Source: Natrinema ejinorense (GTDB lineage: Archaea > Halobacteriota > Halobacteria > Halobacteriales > Natrialbaceae). From it: a DNA stretch of 64,000 bases. The stretch's first letter is position 1. Each line of letters opens with the position of its first letter. The stretch spans positions 3,844,001 through 3,908,000 of the forward strand of contig NZ_NXNI01000001.1 of NCBI RefSeq assembly GCF_002494345.1, written 5' to 3'. Below the pieces are notes generated by a model. It did no database searches, had not been told where the DNA came from, and worked only from the letters and a program-made list of their open reading frames with translations. This document shows, one piece after another, positions 25,787 through 35,491 of this stretch. The translations under genes and the position numbers were made by a program.

Positions 25787-26090
25787 GCGTCGCTGTCGAC
25801 GGTATCGGGTCGACTCAGACCCGGTGTCGGTTCGACGGCAGTAACGTGTGGAACGGGACGGCGGCGGCGGTACCGCGTGGAACGGAGCGACACCGGCAGC
25901 GAGAACGACGACTGCCGGCGCTCGTTTCGGAGTCAACACTGTCCCGTTTTTGATACGCCGTCAAAACAGACGCCCCCGCGGAAACGAGCCGTGTCGGCCC
26001 GACTCGAGTCGTCGACGACGGAAGCCATATGCTTGAAATAGGTGGCGTATCTGGTAGTCGTATCGACAACACAAGCGACAGAAGAACCTC
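25787..26090. other. 304-bp intergenic region
   Basis: It separates the substrate-binding-protein gene from the histidine kinase gene. The left part is GC-rich low-complexity (GGCGGCGGCGG), the right part carries the kinase promoter. I see no RNA gene or operator. Confidence 0.5.
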
Positions 26091-27956
26091 ATGCCTCGGC
26101 ACCCACGACAGCGGTACGAAGCGATCTGTGAAGCGTCACCGGATGCGATCGTCCTCGTCGATTCCGACGGTCGAATCACCTACGCGAACGCACGGGTTAC
26201 CGATCTGTTCGGCTACGAACCGGCGGAGCTCGTCGGTGAACCGGTCGAAATCCTCGTTCCCGAAGCCGCTCGAGACCAGCACATAGCCAAGCGGGACGCG
26301 TACACCGACGCCCCCGAGATCCGCCCGATGGGTGCGGACCTGGATCTCTCGGGTCGGCGGAAGGACGGATCGGCGGTCCCGATCGACATCATGTTGAGCC
26401 CGATCGAGACCGACGGCCACCGCGAGTTCATGGCCGCCATCCGGGACATCAGCGAGCAGGAGGCGCTCCGGGCGAAGTATCGGACGATCCTCGCGGCCGT
26501 GCCGGACGCAGTCATCGTCGCGGACGCGGCGACGGGCGAGATCATCGAGGTCAACGACCACGTCACGGATCTGCTGGGCTACGCTCCCGAGGAACTCCTC
26601 GGACGGCCACAGACGATCCTCCATCCGACGGGAGCGGAAGACCGCTATCGGGAACTCTTCGACGAGTACATGGTGAACGAGAACCAAATCCTGGGCCAGC
26701 GACCGGACGGCTCCGATCTCTACGTCGAAACGAAGACCGGCCGCCACGTTCCCGTCGAAATCAACGCCCACGTTTTCGAACTCCAAGAGCGACGACTGGT
26801 CGCCGGCGTCTTCCGCGAGTTAACGACCCGCAAGGAGTACGGGCGGCAACTCCGGACGCTTCACGCGGTGACGCGGGAGTTGATGGATGCAACCGACTGC
26901 GAGGAGATCGCCCGTCTCGTCGCCGATGCAGCGCGGACGATCCTCGGATACGAGCACAACGTCGTCCGACTCGTCGCCGACGAAACGCGATTACAGCCGG
27001 TCGCAGTGACCGAGAAAGCGGAAACTGAGATGGGCGACCGGCCGGACTACCCGATCACCGGCCCCGCACCGGTCAGTCGCGCGTACGACAACGGCGACTC
27101 GCTCCGATACGACGACGTTCGGTCCCTGGATGACGGCTACGATCGCGGCGAGGCACGATCCGCGATGTATCTCCCGCTAGGCGAGTACGGCGTGATCAGT
27201 ATCGTCGACCCCGCAGTCGGCGCGTTCGACGAGTCCGACGAGGAACTCGCGTCCATTCTGTCGCTCAACGCCGAAATCGCACTCAAACGGATCCTCTACC
27301 AGCGGGATCTCGAGCGACAGAACGAACGTCTCGACGAGTTCGCGAGCGTCCTCGCCCACGACCTCAGGAACCCGCTCAACGTCGCGCAGGGATTGCTCGA
27401 TACCGTTCGAGAGGCGGATACGAGCGAGGAACTCGACGAGATCGAGACCGTCCTCGATCGGATGGCCGGGATCGTCGACGACGTGTTGACCATGGTCCGG
27501 AGCGGCTACGACGTCGACGGCGTCGAGGCGCTCGAGTTCGCATCGACCGTCGGCGCGTGCTGGGACGCCGTCGCGACCGAGACTGCATCGGTCCGGGTCG
27601 AGTCCAACGGGTTCATCTATGCCGACTCGAGCCGGATCCGGAACCTGTTCGAGAACCTGTTTCGAAACGCCGTGGACCACGCCGGCGAGGGGGTCACGGT
27701 GACTGCCGGCGTCTTCGAAGGCGGGTTTTACATTGCTGACGACGGTCCCGGCATCCCCCCGACCGAGCGCGACCGCGTGCTGGAACCAGGGTGGACGACG
27801 ACGGAAGGCGGCACGGGACTCGGACTGAACATCGTTCGCGAGATCGCAGGGGCCCACGAGTGGGACGTTTCCGTCACCGCGAGTACGGCCGGCGGTGCGC
27901 GCTTCGATTTCACCGGCGTTCGAACCGCCATCTCCGACGACCCGTTCGACGGGTAA
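26091..27956 (+). CDS. PAS-PAS-GAF sensor histidine kinase
   Basis: A 621-residue cytoplasmic kinase with no membrane segment. PAS domain 1 covers about 8-120 (ASPDAIVLVDSDGRITYAN), PAS 2 about 125-245 (AAVPDAVIVADAATGEIIEVN), and a GAF domain about 265-400. The phosphoacceptor is in SVLAHDLRNPLNVA (about 427); the ATPase has N-box NLFRNAVDHAG, G1 DDGPGIPP and G2 GTGLGLNIVRE. All catalytic motifs are intact. No response regulator is nearby, typical for haloarchaeal orphan kinases. The signal could be redox or light through the PAS domains, but nothing in the sequence names it. Confidence 0.9.
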   Translation: MPRHPRQRYEAICEASPDAIVLVDSDGRITYANARVTDLFGYEPAELVGEPVEILVPEAARDQHIAKRDAYTDAPEIRPMGADLDLSGRRKDGSAVPIDIMLSPIETDGHREFMAAIRDISEQEALRAKYRTILAAVPDAVIVADAATGEIIEVNDHVTDLLGYAPEELLGRPQTILHPTGAEDRYRELFDEYMVNENQILGQRPDGSDLYVETKTGRHVPVEINAHVFELQERRLVAGVFRELTTRKEYGRQLRTLHAVTRELMDATDCEEIARLVADAARTILGYEHNVVRLVADETRLQPVAVTEKAETEMGDRPDYPITGPAPVSRAYDNGDSLRYDDVRSLDDGYDRGEARSAMYLPLGEYGVISIVDPAVGAFDESDEELASILSLNAEIALKRILYQRDLERQNERLDEFASVLAHDLRNPLNVAQGLLDTVREADTSEELDEIETVLDRMAGIVDDVLTMVRSGYDVDGVEALEFASTVGACWDAVATETASVRVESNGFIYADSSRIRNLFENLFRNAVDHAGEGVTVTAGVFEGGFYIADDGPGIPPTERDRVLEPGWTTTEGGTGLGLNIVREIAGAHEWDVSVTASTAGGARFDFTGVRTAISDDPFDG

Positions 27957-28056
27957 GCGTCGCTTCCCCGGTGGTCTGTGCCCGATTCCCTCGGGGCTCA
28001 CGGCGGGGTCGGCCCGACCCGGAACGGCTTTTTCGCCTCGCCCGTCAGCTAGACGT

Positions 28057-28665
28057 ATGTTTACCGGGATCGTCGAAGAAGCCGGCGAGATCGTCGCCCG
28101 AGAGCGCACCGAGGACGGCCTCCGGCTCCGCGTCGGCGCCGACGAGGTCGCGACGGGACTCGAGTACGGCCAGAGCGTCAGCGTCAGCGGCGCGTGTCTC
28201 ACCGTCGAGGAGTACGAGCCGGGCGAGTGGTTCGAGGTCTTTCTGGCGACCGAGACCGTCGAACGGACCTATCTCGGCGGGCTCGACGAGGGCGAGACGG
28301 TCAATCTCGAGCGAGCGATGCCGGCCGACGGCCGGTTCGACGGCCACGTCGTCCAGGGCCACGTCGACGCGGTCGCGACCGTCCGGAACGTCGAATCGGT
28401 CGACGAGGACTGGTTCTTCGAATTCGACCTTCCCGAGGGGTACGACCGCTACGTCGTCGAAAAGGGATCGATCACGCTCGACGGCATCAGTCTGACCGTC
28501 GCGGAGTTCGACGCCGCGAACGGCCGGGTGACCGTCGCGATCATTCCGACGACCTACCGACTGACGACGCTCTCGGAGAAAGCACCCGGCGACCCGATTC
28601 ACCTCGAGGTCGACGTGCTCGCGAAGTACGTCGAGCGGTTGCTCGAGGCGCGCTTCGAGGAGTGA
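28057..28665 (+). CDS. ribE: Riboflavin synthase, alpha chain
   Basis: A 202-residue two-lumazine-domain enzyme that dismutates 6,7-dimethyl-8-ribityllumazine to riboflavin. The MFTGIVEEAGEI start, SVSVSGACLTV, GHVVQGHVDAVA, KGSITLDGISLTVAE and VIIPTTYRLTT-like sequence (AIIPTTYRLTT) are diagnostic, and internal duplication of the beta-barrel is evident. Many archaea use a different, unrelated riboflavin synthase; haloarchaea carry this bacterial type. The ATG at 28057 overlaps no other gene and lies 100 bp after the histidine kinase stop. Confidence 0.95.
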   Translation: MFTGIVEEAGEIVARERTEDGLRLRVGADEVATGLEYGQSVSVSGACLTVEEYEPGEWFEVFLATETVERTYLGGLDEGETVNLERAMPADGRFDGHVVQGHVDAVATVRNVESVDEDWFFEFDLPEGYDRYVVEKGSITLDGISLTVAEFDAANGRVTVAIIPTTYRLTTLSEKAPGDPIHLEVDVLAKYVERLLEARFEE

Positions 28666-28715
28666 CGTGGACGCGCTGTACGACGACAGTGGCAACCGGG
28701 GGCTGGTCCGGACGG

Positions 28716-29735
28716 TCAGCGCTGTGGCGGTTCGAACTCCGTCAGTTCCGCCCGGCTGTCGCGGTCCACATCGGAGACGATGGTCTGATACGTTCGACGG
28801 TAGCGCGCGAGCTTGCGGTAGAGGTAGTAGCCGATCGTGGCGTCGTAGACGATCACGTAGCCGACGAACGCGAGTCCGGGCGCGATCGGCAGGATCTCCG
28901 TGAGCAGGCCGGGAACGATGCCGACCGTCACGTTGTACGTGCCGTGGACGAAGGCGGCGACGAGCAGACCCTTGAGGACGATCGGGCCGGCGTACTCGCG
29001 GTTGAACTTCGCCAGCCCGAGGTAGTAACCCGCGATCGCCGAGTAGATGACGTGACCGGGGCCGGCCAGCGCTCGAACCGCCGTGATGCCGCTGACGGTC
29101 ACGAGCAGCCCCGCCTCCGGTTCCGATTCTCCCACGACGCGGCCGATGTAGATCGCGTTCTCGATGGCCGCAAAGCCAAGCCCCGCGACGGCACCGTAGA
29201 CCGCCCCGTCGATGACCGCGTTGAAGCTGTCGCTTCGATAGGCGAACACCTGCACGGCGAGTAGCTTGACCAGCTCTTCGATGGGCCCGACGATCAGGTA
29301 AAAGTAGAGCAGGGTCGCGAGGAAGCCGGCACCGAAGATCAGCTGTGCAACGGAGTTGACGACCGCTGCGAACGTCGCGAACAGGATCGCCAGCAGAAAG
29401 GTCACGACGACCAAGGAGAGGGGTTCGTTCGTCGTGATGTCGGCGTACCAGACGTAGGCCGCGAGCAACCCGGCGGGAACGACCGAGAGCGCGAAGAAGA
29501 GTCCGACGAACGGTTCCTCGAGGACGAGCGCGGCCGGTGAGATCAACAACACGAGTGTGATCACGATCGCGATCAGCAGGACGATCCCTCGAAGCCCGTA
29601 GCTGACCGCGTTGTAAAGCGTGTACGCGAACAGATCGAGAATCGATCGCGGCTCCCACGTCGAGACGTCCTGGAGGTCCGTCGGCTCGCCGTTTCGGTCC
29701 GTGGCTCGTTCGACCGGGTCGCGCCTACGCTGCAT
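28716..29735 (-). CDS. PrsW family intramembrane metalloprotease
   Basis: A 339-residue protein with about 8 hydrophobic helices. The PrsW motifs are present: VGPIEELVKLLAV (EExxK), AAIENAIYI (ENxxY-like) and AAFVHGTYNVT (HGxxN). PrsW cleaves membrane anti-sigma factors in bacteria; archaea lack these, so the target is unknown. The ATG at 29735 starts a cytosolic Arg/Asp-rich N-terminus (MQRRRDPVERA). It is convergent with the riboflavin synthase gene and divergent from the DUF7532-like gene. Confidence 0.88.
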   Translation of the reverse strand: MQRRRDPVERATDRNGEPTDLQDVSTWEPRSILDLFAYTLYNAVSYGLRGIVLLIAIVITLVLLISPAALVLEEPFVGLFFALSVVPAGLLAAYVWYADITTNEPLSLVVVTFLLAILFATFAAVVNSVAQLIFGAGFLATLLYFYLIVGPIEELVKLLAVQVFAYRSDSFNAVIDGAVYGAVAGLGFAAIENAIYIGRVVGESEPEAGLLVTVSGITAVRALAGPGHVIYSAIAGYYLGLAKFNREYAGPIVLKGLLVAAFVHGTYNVTVGIVPGLLTEILPIAPGLAFVGYVIVYDATIGYYLYRKLARYRRTYQTIVSDVDRDSRAELTEFEPPQR

Positions 29736-29846
29736 GGCGGCGTATACACCCGCCGGCCCGGTATAGGTTCGGCAACCGGCGACTCGACGATCACCGCGAC
29801 GCACCGACTCGGAATTATCAAAGGCCTCCCGTCCCAACCGGCGTGT

Positions 29847-30224
29847 ATGCACTTCGACCAGCGAACCCAGCGGGCGCTTCGCGATGTCGGCCTCGAGACC
29901 GACGACCTCCGGACGGCCTCGGAGGCGGTCGTCGAGGCCGTCGCCGAGGACGCGGCGCTCCTCGAGGCCTTCTTCGACGAGCACGACACCGTCTACTCCG
30001 ACATGGAGCTGGCGCATTCGAGCGCCGACTATCCGGCACACGACGTCGACTACGCGGACATTCCGACCCACGCCGACGAGATGCGCGGCTGGCTCCGGTT
30101 CGAGAGCTGGGGCGTCCCCGTCGAGGACGGTCGGATCCTGGACGACGGCTCCGTCGAGTTGCGCCTCGGGCCGACGATCGACGACCGGGTGCGGTTCGCC
30201 GCCGACCGCGACCGCCTCCGATGA
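29847..30224 (+). CDS. DUF7532-like haloarchaeal protein
   Basis: A 125-residue acidic soluble protein beginning MHFDQRTQRALRDVGLETDDL. It has a helical first half (EAVVEAVAEDAALLEAFFDEH) and beta-rich second half (GWLRFESWGVPVEDGRILDD). Its stop overlaps the FAU-1 gene start (ATGA), so the two are translationally coupled. I link it to the DUF7532 family, but the function is unknown; the coupling suggests a role in RNA metabolism with FAU-1. Confidence 0.7.
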   Translation: MHFDQRTQRALRDVGLETDDLRTASEAVVEAVAEDAALLEAFFDEHDTVYSDMELAHSSADYPAHDVDYADIPTHADEMRGWLRFESWGVPVEDGRILDDGSVELRLGPTIDDRVRFAADRDRLR

Positions 30225-31660
30225 CGAGGGCTCGCGTCCGCGGGATCTACACGACCGCGGTTACCCAGCTGCTGAGCGAGGCCGGCTACGAGGTCGTCCA
30301 GGCCTCCGAACCGATCCGGGAGCGCTTCGAGCAGTCGTTCGAGCCCGCGCCGGCCGACGTCTCGGTCGAGACGACGCGCGACCGGCAGGGCGTCGAGCTC
30401 TCGGGCGATCCCGACGCGGTCGAGACCGTCGCGGACGAACTCGCGGCGCTCGCCATCGACGCGTTCCGCTGGACCGACGAGGCGTCCCGCGGCGCGGTCT
30501 TCGACGCCGAGGTACTCGAGGGCGGTGGCGGCAGCGGCGCGGTCGTCGACCTCGGCGACGGCCGGCGCGGCTTTCTGAACTACGACGACGCCGACGGCTA
30601 CGTCGACGCCGGGAATCGATACCGGGTCCAGGTCCACGAACCCGCACCGCCGTGGGAGGACGACCGGCCGCTCGTAGTGCCCACGCTCGAGGTCGGGGGC
30701 GGGCTCTGTACGCTCTCCCGTGACCGAACCGGTGTTTCGGCGTCGCTGCGCGGCGAGCGCGCGGAGGAGTTGGTCGGCATGACCGAGTTGCTCGCCGTCG
30801 AGATTCCGGAGGGCTGGGGCCTGCGCTGGCAACACGCCGCGGCCGACGCCGACCTCGAGGCGATGGGAACGGCCCTCGAGGACGCCGCGAACCGGGCACG
30901 GGCGCTCGAGGCTGCGCTCGCCGATGCGCCCGCGGAGCCCGGCGAGCCAGGACTCCTCGCCGCACCGCGTGGGACCGAGTGGCTCTGGTTCGGTCGCGAG
31001 TCGCGGCTCGCGCTGGACGGGGTCCGGCGTCGGGTGGAGACGACGATGCCGGGCCATCACCGGACGAAAGCGGCCGATCGAGCCGCGAGCGCGGCGGTCG
31101 ACTTCGCGGAGGCGGTCTGTGGCTCCCTCGGGGACGATCCGAGCGCCGACGGCGGCGAGTTCCCCTTCGCCGCGGTCGCTCGCCAGTTCGGCCCCACGAG
31201 GGGCGATCGCCTCGAGATCGGCCACGGCAAGCCCGACGGGCGATGCATCTCGCTGGGTCGCGGCGAGGTCACCGACTGGGAGCCCGAGGGGAAGCTCACG
31301 CTCGAGCGCTCGATGCGCGGCGGGGGCAGCTACGACGCGCTCGGCGTTCCCAAGGAGTCGGGCGACGTCGCCGTGACGAAGTTCAGGGAAGGGCGATGGT
31401 GGTATCCGACGACGTACAAAGACGCGAGCGGCGCGGCGAAGGGAACGTACGTCAACGTCTGTACGCCGGTCGAACTCTTTCCGGACTGTGCGCGCTACGT
31501 GGACCTCTACGTCGACGTGATTCGGGGAGCCGACGGGACGGTCGAGATCGTGGATGCGGACGAACTCGAGGCGGCCGTCGACGACGGACTGGTTTCCGAG
31601 GCGCTCTCGGAAAAGGCGATGGACGTCGCGGAGGCCGTCCAGCGAGCGCTCTCGACGTAG
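30221..31660 (+). CDS. FAU-1 family ribonuclease (AU-binding, DUF402)
   Basis: A 479-residue protein. The N-terminal half resembles RNase E/G-type S1/AU-binding segments (VRGIYTTAVTQLLSEAGYEV, about 1-130, with GGGSGAVVDLGDGRRGFLN as the S1-like strand pair), and the C-terminal half is a DUF402 domain (about 310-479) with ERSMRGGGSYDALG and KFREGRWWYPTTYKDASG. FAU-1 binds AU-rich RNA and processes rRNA precursors in Thermococcales; the same role is expected here. The ATG at 30221 overlaps the preceding stop. The open frame further upstream has no homology. Confidence 0.85.
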   Translation: MTRARVRGIYTTAVTQLLSEAGYEVVQASEPIRERFEQSFEPAPADVSVETTRDRQGVELSGDPDAVETVADELAALAIDAFRWTDEASRGAVFDAEVLEGGGGSGAVVDLGDGRRGFLNYDDADGYVDAGNRYRVQVHEPAPPWEDDRPLVVPTLEVGGGLCTLSRDRTGVSASLRGERAEELVGMTELLAVEIPEGWGLRWQHAAADADLEAMGTALEDAANRARALEAALADAPAEPGEPGLLAAPRGTEWLWFGRESRLALDGVRRRVETTMPGHHRTKAADRAASAAVDFAEAVCGSLGDDPSADGGEFPFAAVARQFGPTRGDRLEIGHGKPDGRCISLGRGEVTDWEPEGKLTLERSMRGGGSYDALGVPKESGDVAVTKFREGRWWYPTTYKDASGAAKGTYVNVCTPVELFPDCARYVDLYVDVIRGADGTVEIVDADELEAAVDDGLVSEALSEKAMDVAEAVQRALST

Positions 31661-31672
31661 CGTCGAGTACTG

Positions 31673-31882
31673 CTATGGACGTTCATCTTCGAGCGCCTCG
31701 ACTCGTTGCTCGAGCGCCCGAACCCGTTCGTCGTCGTTGCGCCTTCTATCGAGGAACGTGACGATCGCAACGATGACGATGATCGGAACAGCGAGGAAGA
31801 AGACGGCCAGTAACAGCAGTATCAGCAGTTCCGGACCGCCAATCCCGCCAGGGATACCGACAGTGATCACGGATCCTGTCAC
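31673..31882 (-). CDS. Small single-pass membrane protein with C-terminal coiled coil
   Basis: A 69-residue protein with a long hydrophobic helix at about 17-46 (LLILLLLAVFFLAVPIIVIV) followed by RRRNDDERVRALEQRVEALEDE, a short coiled coil that could mediate oligomerisation. No family recognised. Codon use is normal. It is convergent with the FAU-1 gene, 12 bp from its stop. Confidence 0.6.
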   Translation of the reverse strand: MTGSVITVGIPGGIGGPELLILLLLAVFFLAVPIIVIVAIVTFLDRRRNDDERVRALEQRVEALEDERP

Positions 31883-31960
31883 GCAACGATAGCGTATATA
31901 TGTTGATATGTTCGCACTTCCCGTCGGACGCGACCGTGATCGAGCACGCCGCTCGAAGAT

Positions 31961-32419
31961 TCAGTCCGAGGCGCTCGCGACTTCATCCACGCCGCTGGCG
32001 CTCGGAAGCACGCCGACGTAATCGTCCAGGTCGAGCGCGAACGTCCCTGTACGCTGGGGCCGGACCCAGCGAAACTCGAACTCGGCACCGTGTTCGCCCC
32101 CGCCGTCGGTGACAGTGTGCGTCCACCGGTCGCGTGGCTCGTGGACCGTCGCGTGGAAGAAGTGGCGCACGTAGCGCTTTGGCGGCTCCTCGCGTCGCGT
32201 CCAGACATCGGTCGTCAGGTGTCGCGTTCCGTTCAGCGTCCCGAGTCCGCTCTCCTCGAGGACCTCCCTGAACAGCGCTTCTCTTGGTGATTCGCCGTCC
32301 TCGAGCGTTCCCTTGGGGATCTGTAGGCCGTCGTGTCCCGGTCCCTCGAAGACCAGTAACTCGTCCGTGTCGCGGGTGATGTACGCACACGCCTTCTGGA
32401 CGTACGTGACATCGGTCAT
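31961..32419 (-). CDS. Nudix hydrolase
   Basis: A 152-residue Nudix protein. The box G-x5-E-x7-REVxEExGL starts at GTLEDGESP and ends in REVLEESGLG, with all four catalytic Glu/Arg positions. It begins MTDVTYVQKACAYITRD. Family substrates range from damaged nucleotides to NDP-sugars and diadenosine polyphosphates; nothing here narrows it. The ATG at 32419 is chosen because the 13 upstream codons give a hydrophobic, non-conserved stretch. It is co-directional with and downstream of the transporter gene. Confidence 0.88.
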   Translation of the reverse strand: MTDVTYVQKACAYITRDTDELLVFEGPGHDGLQIPKGTLEDGESPREALFREVLEESGLGTLNGTRHLTTDVWTRREEPPKRYVRHFFHATVHEPRDRWTHTVTDGGGEHGAEFEFRWVRPQRTGTFALDLDDYVGVLPSASGVDEVASASD

Positions 32420-32529
32420 GCTACATGCAAACACTGTTCTCCCATAAAAGTCTATCATCGAGGATCTTCTAGGGGATTAAGGGAGTTGTATGTCCGGGAA
32501 TCGTGGCAAAAATGCGACGATCGGTGTAC

Positions 32530-33519
32530 TCAGTCGGAAGCGATAGCCGGTTCCGCCTCTCCGACGGGTTCCTCGCCGTCGAGATAGGTGAACAACGTCG
32601 CGAGCGCCGGCCCGGAGATGTTGTGCCAGACGCTAAAGAGCGCCGGGATCAACGCGGCGCTCGGGCTGAAGTGAGCCGTCGCGAGGGCGACGGCCAGTCC
32701 GCTGTTTTGCAGGCCGACTTCGAACGCACACGCCCGCGCCCGATCTTCGGCCATGTTCGCCGCGTGCCCGACAGCGTACCCGGCTCCCAGCCCGAGGCCG
32801 TTGTGCAGCACGACCGCGAGGAAGACGAGGACGCTCGCGCCGAGTATCGTCTCGACGCTGAGTCCCACGACCGCCGCGACGATGGCGACGATCGCGACCA
32901 CGCTGATCGCGGGGAAGATCGAGAGCCCCGCCTGTGCGACCGCCGGGGCGTACTCGTCGAGTACGTAGCGCAACACCAGGCCGCCGATGACCGGGAGCAA
33001 GACGACCTGCACGATCGAGGACGCCATCTCGGCGAACGTGACCGTGATCGACTCGCCCGCGAGCAGGACGATCCACGCGGGCATCACTACCGGCGCGGCG
33101 ATCGTCGTCAGCGACGTGATCGACACCGACAGCGCGACGTCGCCGCGACCGAGGTAGGTCATCACGTTCGACGCGGTGCCGCCCGGCGCTGCGCCGACGA
33201 GGATCAGCCCGATGCCGATCTCCGCGGGCAGTCCGAGCACGACGACGAGGGCGTAGGCGATCGTCGGCATCAGAATCCATTGCCCCATCGCCCCGATGAA
33301 AACGTCCCGCGGCCGCTCGAGGATCCGGCGGAAATCCGCCGGGGTCAGCGTCAGCCCCATCCCGAGCATGATGATCCCCAGAAGCGGCGTAATATACGGT
33401 GCGATCGGCGTGAACGTCTCGGGCGAATAAAGTGCCAGTGGGAAAACAATTAGTACCCAGACGACGAAATATTTACTCGTCAGCGAGCCTATTTTCTCCA
33501 GGTAGCGTTGCCAGCTCAT
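32530..33519 (-). CDS. Bile acid:sodium symporter (BASS) family transporter
   Basis: A 329-residue protein with about 9-10 transmembrane helices. The core motif VGAAPGGTASNVMTYLGRGDVALSV, broken here as GAAPGGTASNVMTYL (about 111) and GRGDVALSVSITSL, is characteristic of the BASS superfamily, which couples Na+ to organic-anion uptake; pantothenate and pyruvate are known substrates in relatives. In a haloarchaeon a high Na+ gradient would drive it. The real substrate is unknown. A separate promoter is likely; it faces a 190-bp region before a zinc-ribbon gene. Confidence 0.88.
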   Translation of the reverse strand: MSWQRYLEKIGSLTSKYFVVWVLIVFPLALYSPETFTPIAPYITPLLGIIMLGMGLTLTPADFRRILERPRDVFIGAMGQWILMPTIAYALVVVLGLPAEIGIGLILVGAAPGGTASNVMTYLGRGDVALSVSITSLTTIAAPVVMPAWIVLLAGESITVTFAEMASSIVQVVLLPVIGGLVLRYVLDEYAPAVAQAGLSIFPAISVVAIVAIVAAVVGLSVETILGASVLVFLAVVLHNGLGLGAGYAVGHAANMAEDRARACAFEVGLQNSGLAVALATAHFSPSAALIPALFSVWHNISGPALATLFTYLDGEEPVGEAEPAIASD

Positions 33520-33705
33520 CGAATTCTCACCGTCTCGAGGATCATGCTCGACCGTCTGTGGGACTGATATTTCAATACTACGACTTCCGTGGCCCGCTGT
33601 CGGTTTTCGCTCGATCGACTGGAGACGTCGACCACGGCGTGACTCGTTCTCTCGGGTTCGCGACGCTCTCCGACCCGCCTCGAGTGTCCGTCGATCGACC
33701 TGGGA

Positions 33706-33840
33706 TCAGGTCGCGAAGTTGTCCTCGGCCACGGACCGTCCGCAAACGGGACAGCCGTTCGCCAGCGTTGCCTCGCGCATCGGGTCGGTTACTTGGATCT
33801 CTCGGCGACAGTCCGGGCAGGTGAATTCGTACGGTCTCAT
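33706..33840 (-). CDS. Small zinc-ribbon protein
   Basis: A 44-residue protein, MRPYEFTCPDCRREIQ at its start and GCPVCGRSV near its end, so two CxxC pairs form a zinc ribbon. It reads in frame from ATG 33840 to TGA 33706 with haloarchaeal codon choice. Such micro zinc-finger proteins are abundant in haloarchaea and are often missed; a few regulate swarming or biofilm. No function is implied here. Confidence 0.7.
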   Translation of the reverse strand: MRPYEFTCPDCRREIQVTDPMREATLANGCPVCGRSVAEDNFAT

Positions 33841-33946
33841 GGGTCTCGGTGGGGATGCTCCAGTTGATTCATTGCTCTCGTTCGGGATAGGGAGACGACC
33901 CAGATATGGAGGGCCCTATTTACCATGCGGTGGCAACGTCCCCGTT

Positions 33947-34606
33947 TCACTCCCCGAGTACCGATTTCAGGAGCGTGGCTTCGGCCTTCCGGAGGTGTTC
34001 GGCGGCCGTACTCGGCGCACAGTCGATCGCGTTCGCGACGGCCTCGTGACCGGCGTCCCGAGGGATCTCGTAGTAGCCGAGATCGACCGCCGTCTCGATC
34101 GCCTCGCGCTGGCGGTCGCTCAGCCGGGACTCGGTGATCCCGGGCGCTGTCTCCATCCCGCCGATTTCGGTGACCGTCACCGCGATCGGATCCGGGATCC
34201 GTTCAATCGCCGTCTGAATCGCTCCCGACGGCCCGACGACCGAGTACGAGACGGTGCCGTCGGCCGCGTACTCGACCGGTGGGATTACGACAACGGGGCT
34301 TCCAGTGGCGAGTTCGAACACCCCTCGGAGCGGTTCGGTCATCGCGTCCCTGATGTAGGTGTAGAAGGCCTCGTCGCCCGCCGGCGCGATTTCGGACGCC
34401 AACACGTGGGGAATCGCTTCGATCGCTGCGTCGAACCGCTCCCGATCGCCCTCGACGTAGTGCATGATGCCGAGTTCGTCCCCGGCGAAGTTCCACTGCA
34501 ACGCCCTCGAGCGGCCGACGTACGGTGCGTTGACCAGGACGTCGTATACCGGATGGATCTCGGCCTCGCGACCGTTCGCGTCGAGCGATATCCGGACGTG
34601 TTTCAT
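33947..34606 (-). CDS. Bacterio-opsin-activator-type HTH (HTH_10) transcriptional regulator
   Basis: A 219-residue regulator. Residues about 1-150 form a variable sensor domain (KHVRISLDANGREAEIHPVY) and the C-terminal about 55 residues are the HTH_10 domain: LSDRQREAIETAVDLGYYEI, PRDAGHEAVANAIDCAPSTA, AEHLRKAEATLL. This is a typical Bat-like haloarchaeal output domain. The start is ATG 34606. It is divergent from the NAD(P)-binding oxidoreductase gene, 87 bp away, which may be its target. Confidence 0.88.
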   Translation of the reverse strand: MKHVRISLDANGREAEIHPVYDVLVNAPYVGRSRALQWNFAGDELGIMHYVEGDRERFDAAIEAIPHVLASEIAPAGDEAFYTYIRDAMTEPLRGVFELATGSPVVVIPPVEYAADGTVSYSVVGPSGAIQTAIERIPDPIAVTVTEIGGMETAPGITESRLSDRQREAIETAVDLGYYEIPRDAGHEAVANAIDCAPSTAAEHLRKAEATLLKSVLGE

Positions 34607-34693
34607 ACGGTGAGTGTTTGTCTCCAACGCTTAAACCCCACAGACGGATCCGGCACCGGTGATTCGGCGCTCGAGGACGAATCGACGCTACCC

Positions 34694-35461
34694 ATGACCT
34701 GTCGGACGCTTCTCACGGGTGCGACCGGAACGCTCGGGACGGCGTTGCGTCCTCGATTGCGCGATGCGGGCCACGACGTGCGGGCGGCGAGTCGCTCGCC
34801 GCCGTCCGACGACGGCGCGTGGGTCGCGATGAACCTGGCCGACGGAACGGGTATCCGCGAAGCCATCGCAGACGTCGACGTCGTCGTCCACGCGGCGACC
34901 GCTGCGACCGGCGATAGCGAGGCAGTGGACGTCCGCGGTACCGAACGATTGCTCGAGGCGGCCGCCGACGTCGGGGTCTCGAACGTCGTGTACGTCTCTA
35001 TCGTCGGCGTCGATGCGATTCCCTACTCGTACTACCGGCACAAGGTCGCGGCCGAACGAGCCGTCGAGACGAGTTCCGTCCCGTCGACTATCGTCCGGGC
35101 AACGCAGTTCCACTCGTTCGTCTTCGATCTCCTCGAGTCGGTCGCTCGCCTGCCGGTCTGGCCGCTCCCGACGGCGTTCCGGCTCCAGCCGATCCACGTC
35201 GGCGAAGCGGCGGACACGATCGCCGAGTACGCGACGCCCGAACCGGCCGGTCGCGTGCCCGACGTCGGCGGTCCCGAGGTCCGGACCGTCGGCGAACTCG
35301 CGCGGACCTATCGCGACGCAAAGGGGTTGAGCCGCCCTCTCGTCCGCCTCCCGCTTCCCGGAGAGATCGCTGCCGGGTTTCGATCCGGCGACGGAACCTG
35401 CCCGGACCGAACGGTCGGGACGGTGACCTGGCGCGAGTGGGTCAGGGCACGCTGTGACTGA
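34694..35461 (+). CDS. NAD(P)H-binding atypical SDR (NmrA-like) family protein
   Basis: A 255-residue Rossmann-fold protein. The N-terminal TLLTGATGTLGTALRPRL carries the TGATGxLG cofactor motif, and YSYYRHKVAAERAVE holds the YxxxK pair. C-terminal residues after about 170 are a short substrate part. Members include NmrA-like redox sensors and complex I-like subunits. It is divergent from a Bat-type HTH regulator, hinting at joint control. The ATG at 34694 is selected because it starts the Rossmann strand. Confidence 0.85.
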   Translation: MTCRTLLTGATGTLGTALRPRLRDAGHDVRAASRSPPSDDGAWVAMNLADGTGIREAIADVDVVVHAATAATGDSEAVDVRGTERLLEAAADVGVSNVVYVSIVGVDAIPYSYYRHKVAAERAVETSSVPSTIVRATQFHSFVFDLLESVARLPVWPLPTAFRLQPIHVGEAADTIAEYATPEPAGRVPDVGGPEVRTVGELARTYRDAKGLSRPLVRLPLPGEIAAGFRSGDGTCPDRTVGTVTWREWVRARCD

Positions 35462-35491
35462 CCACCGATCGTCCTCCCCGCCGGGAGCCAC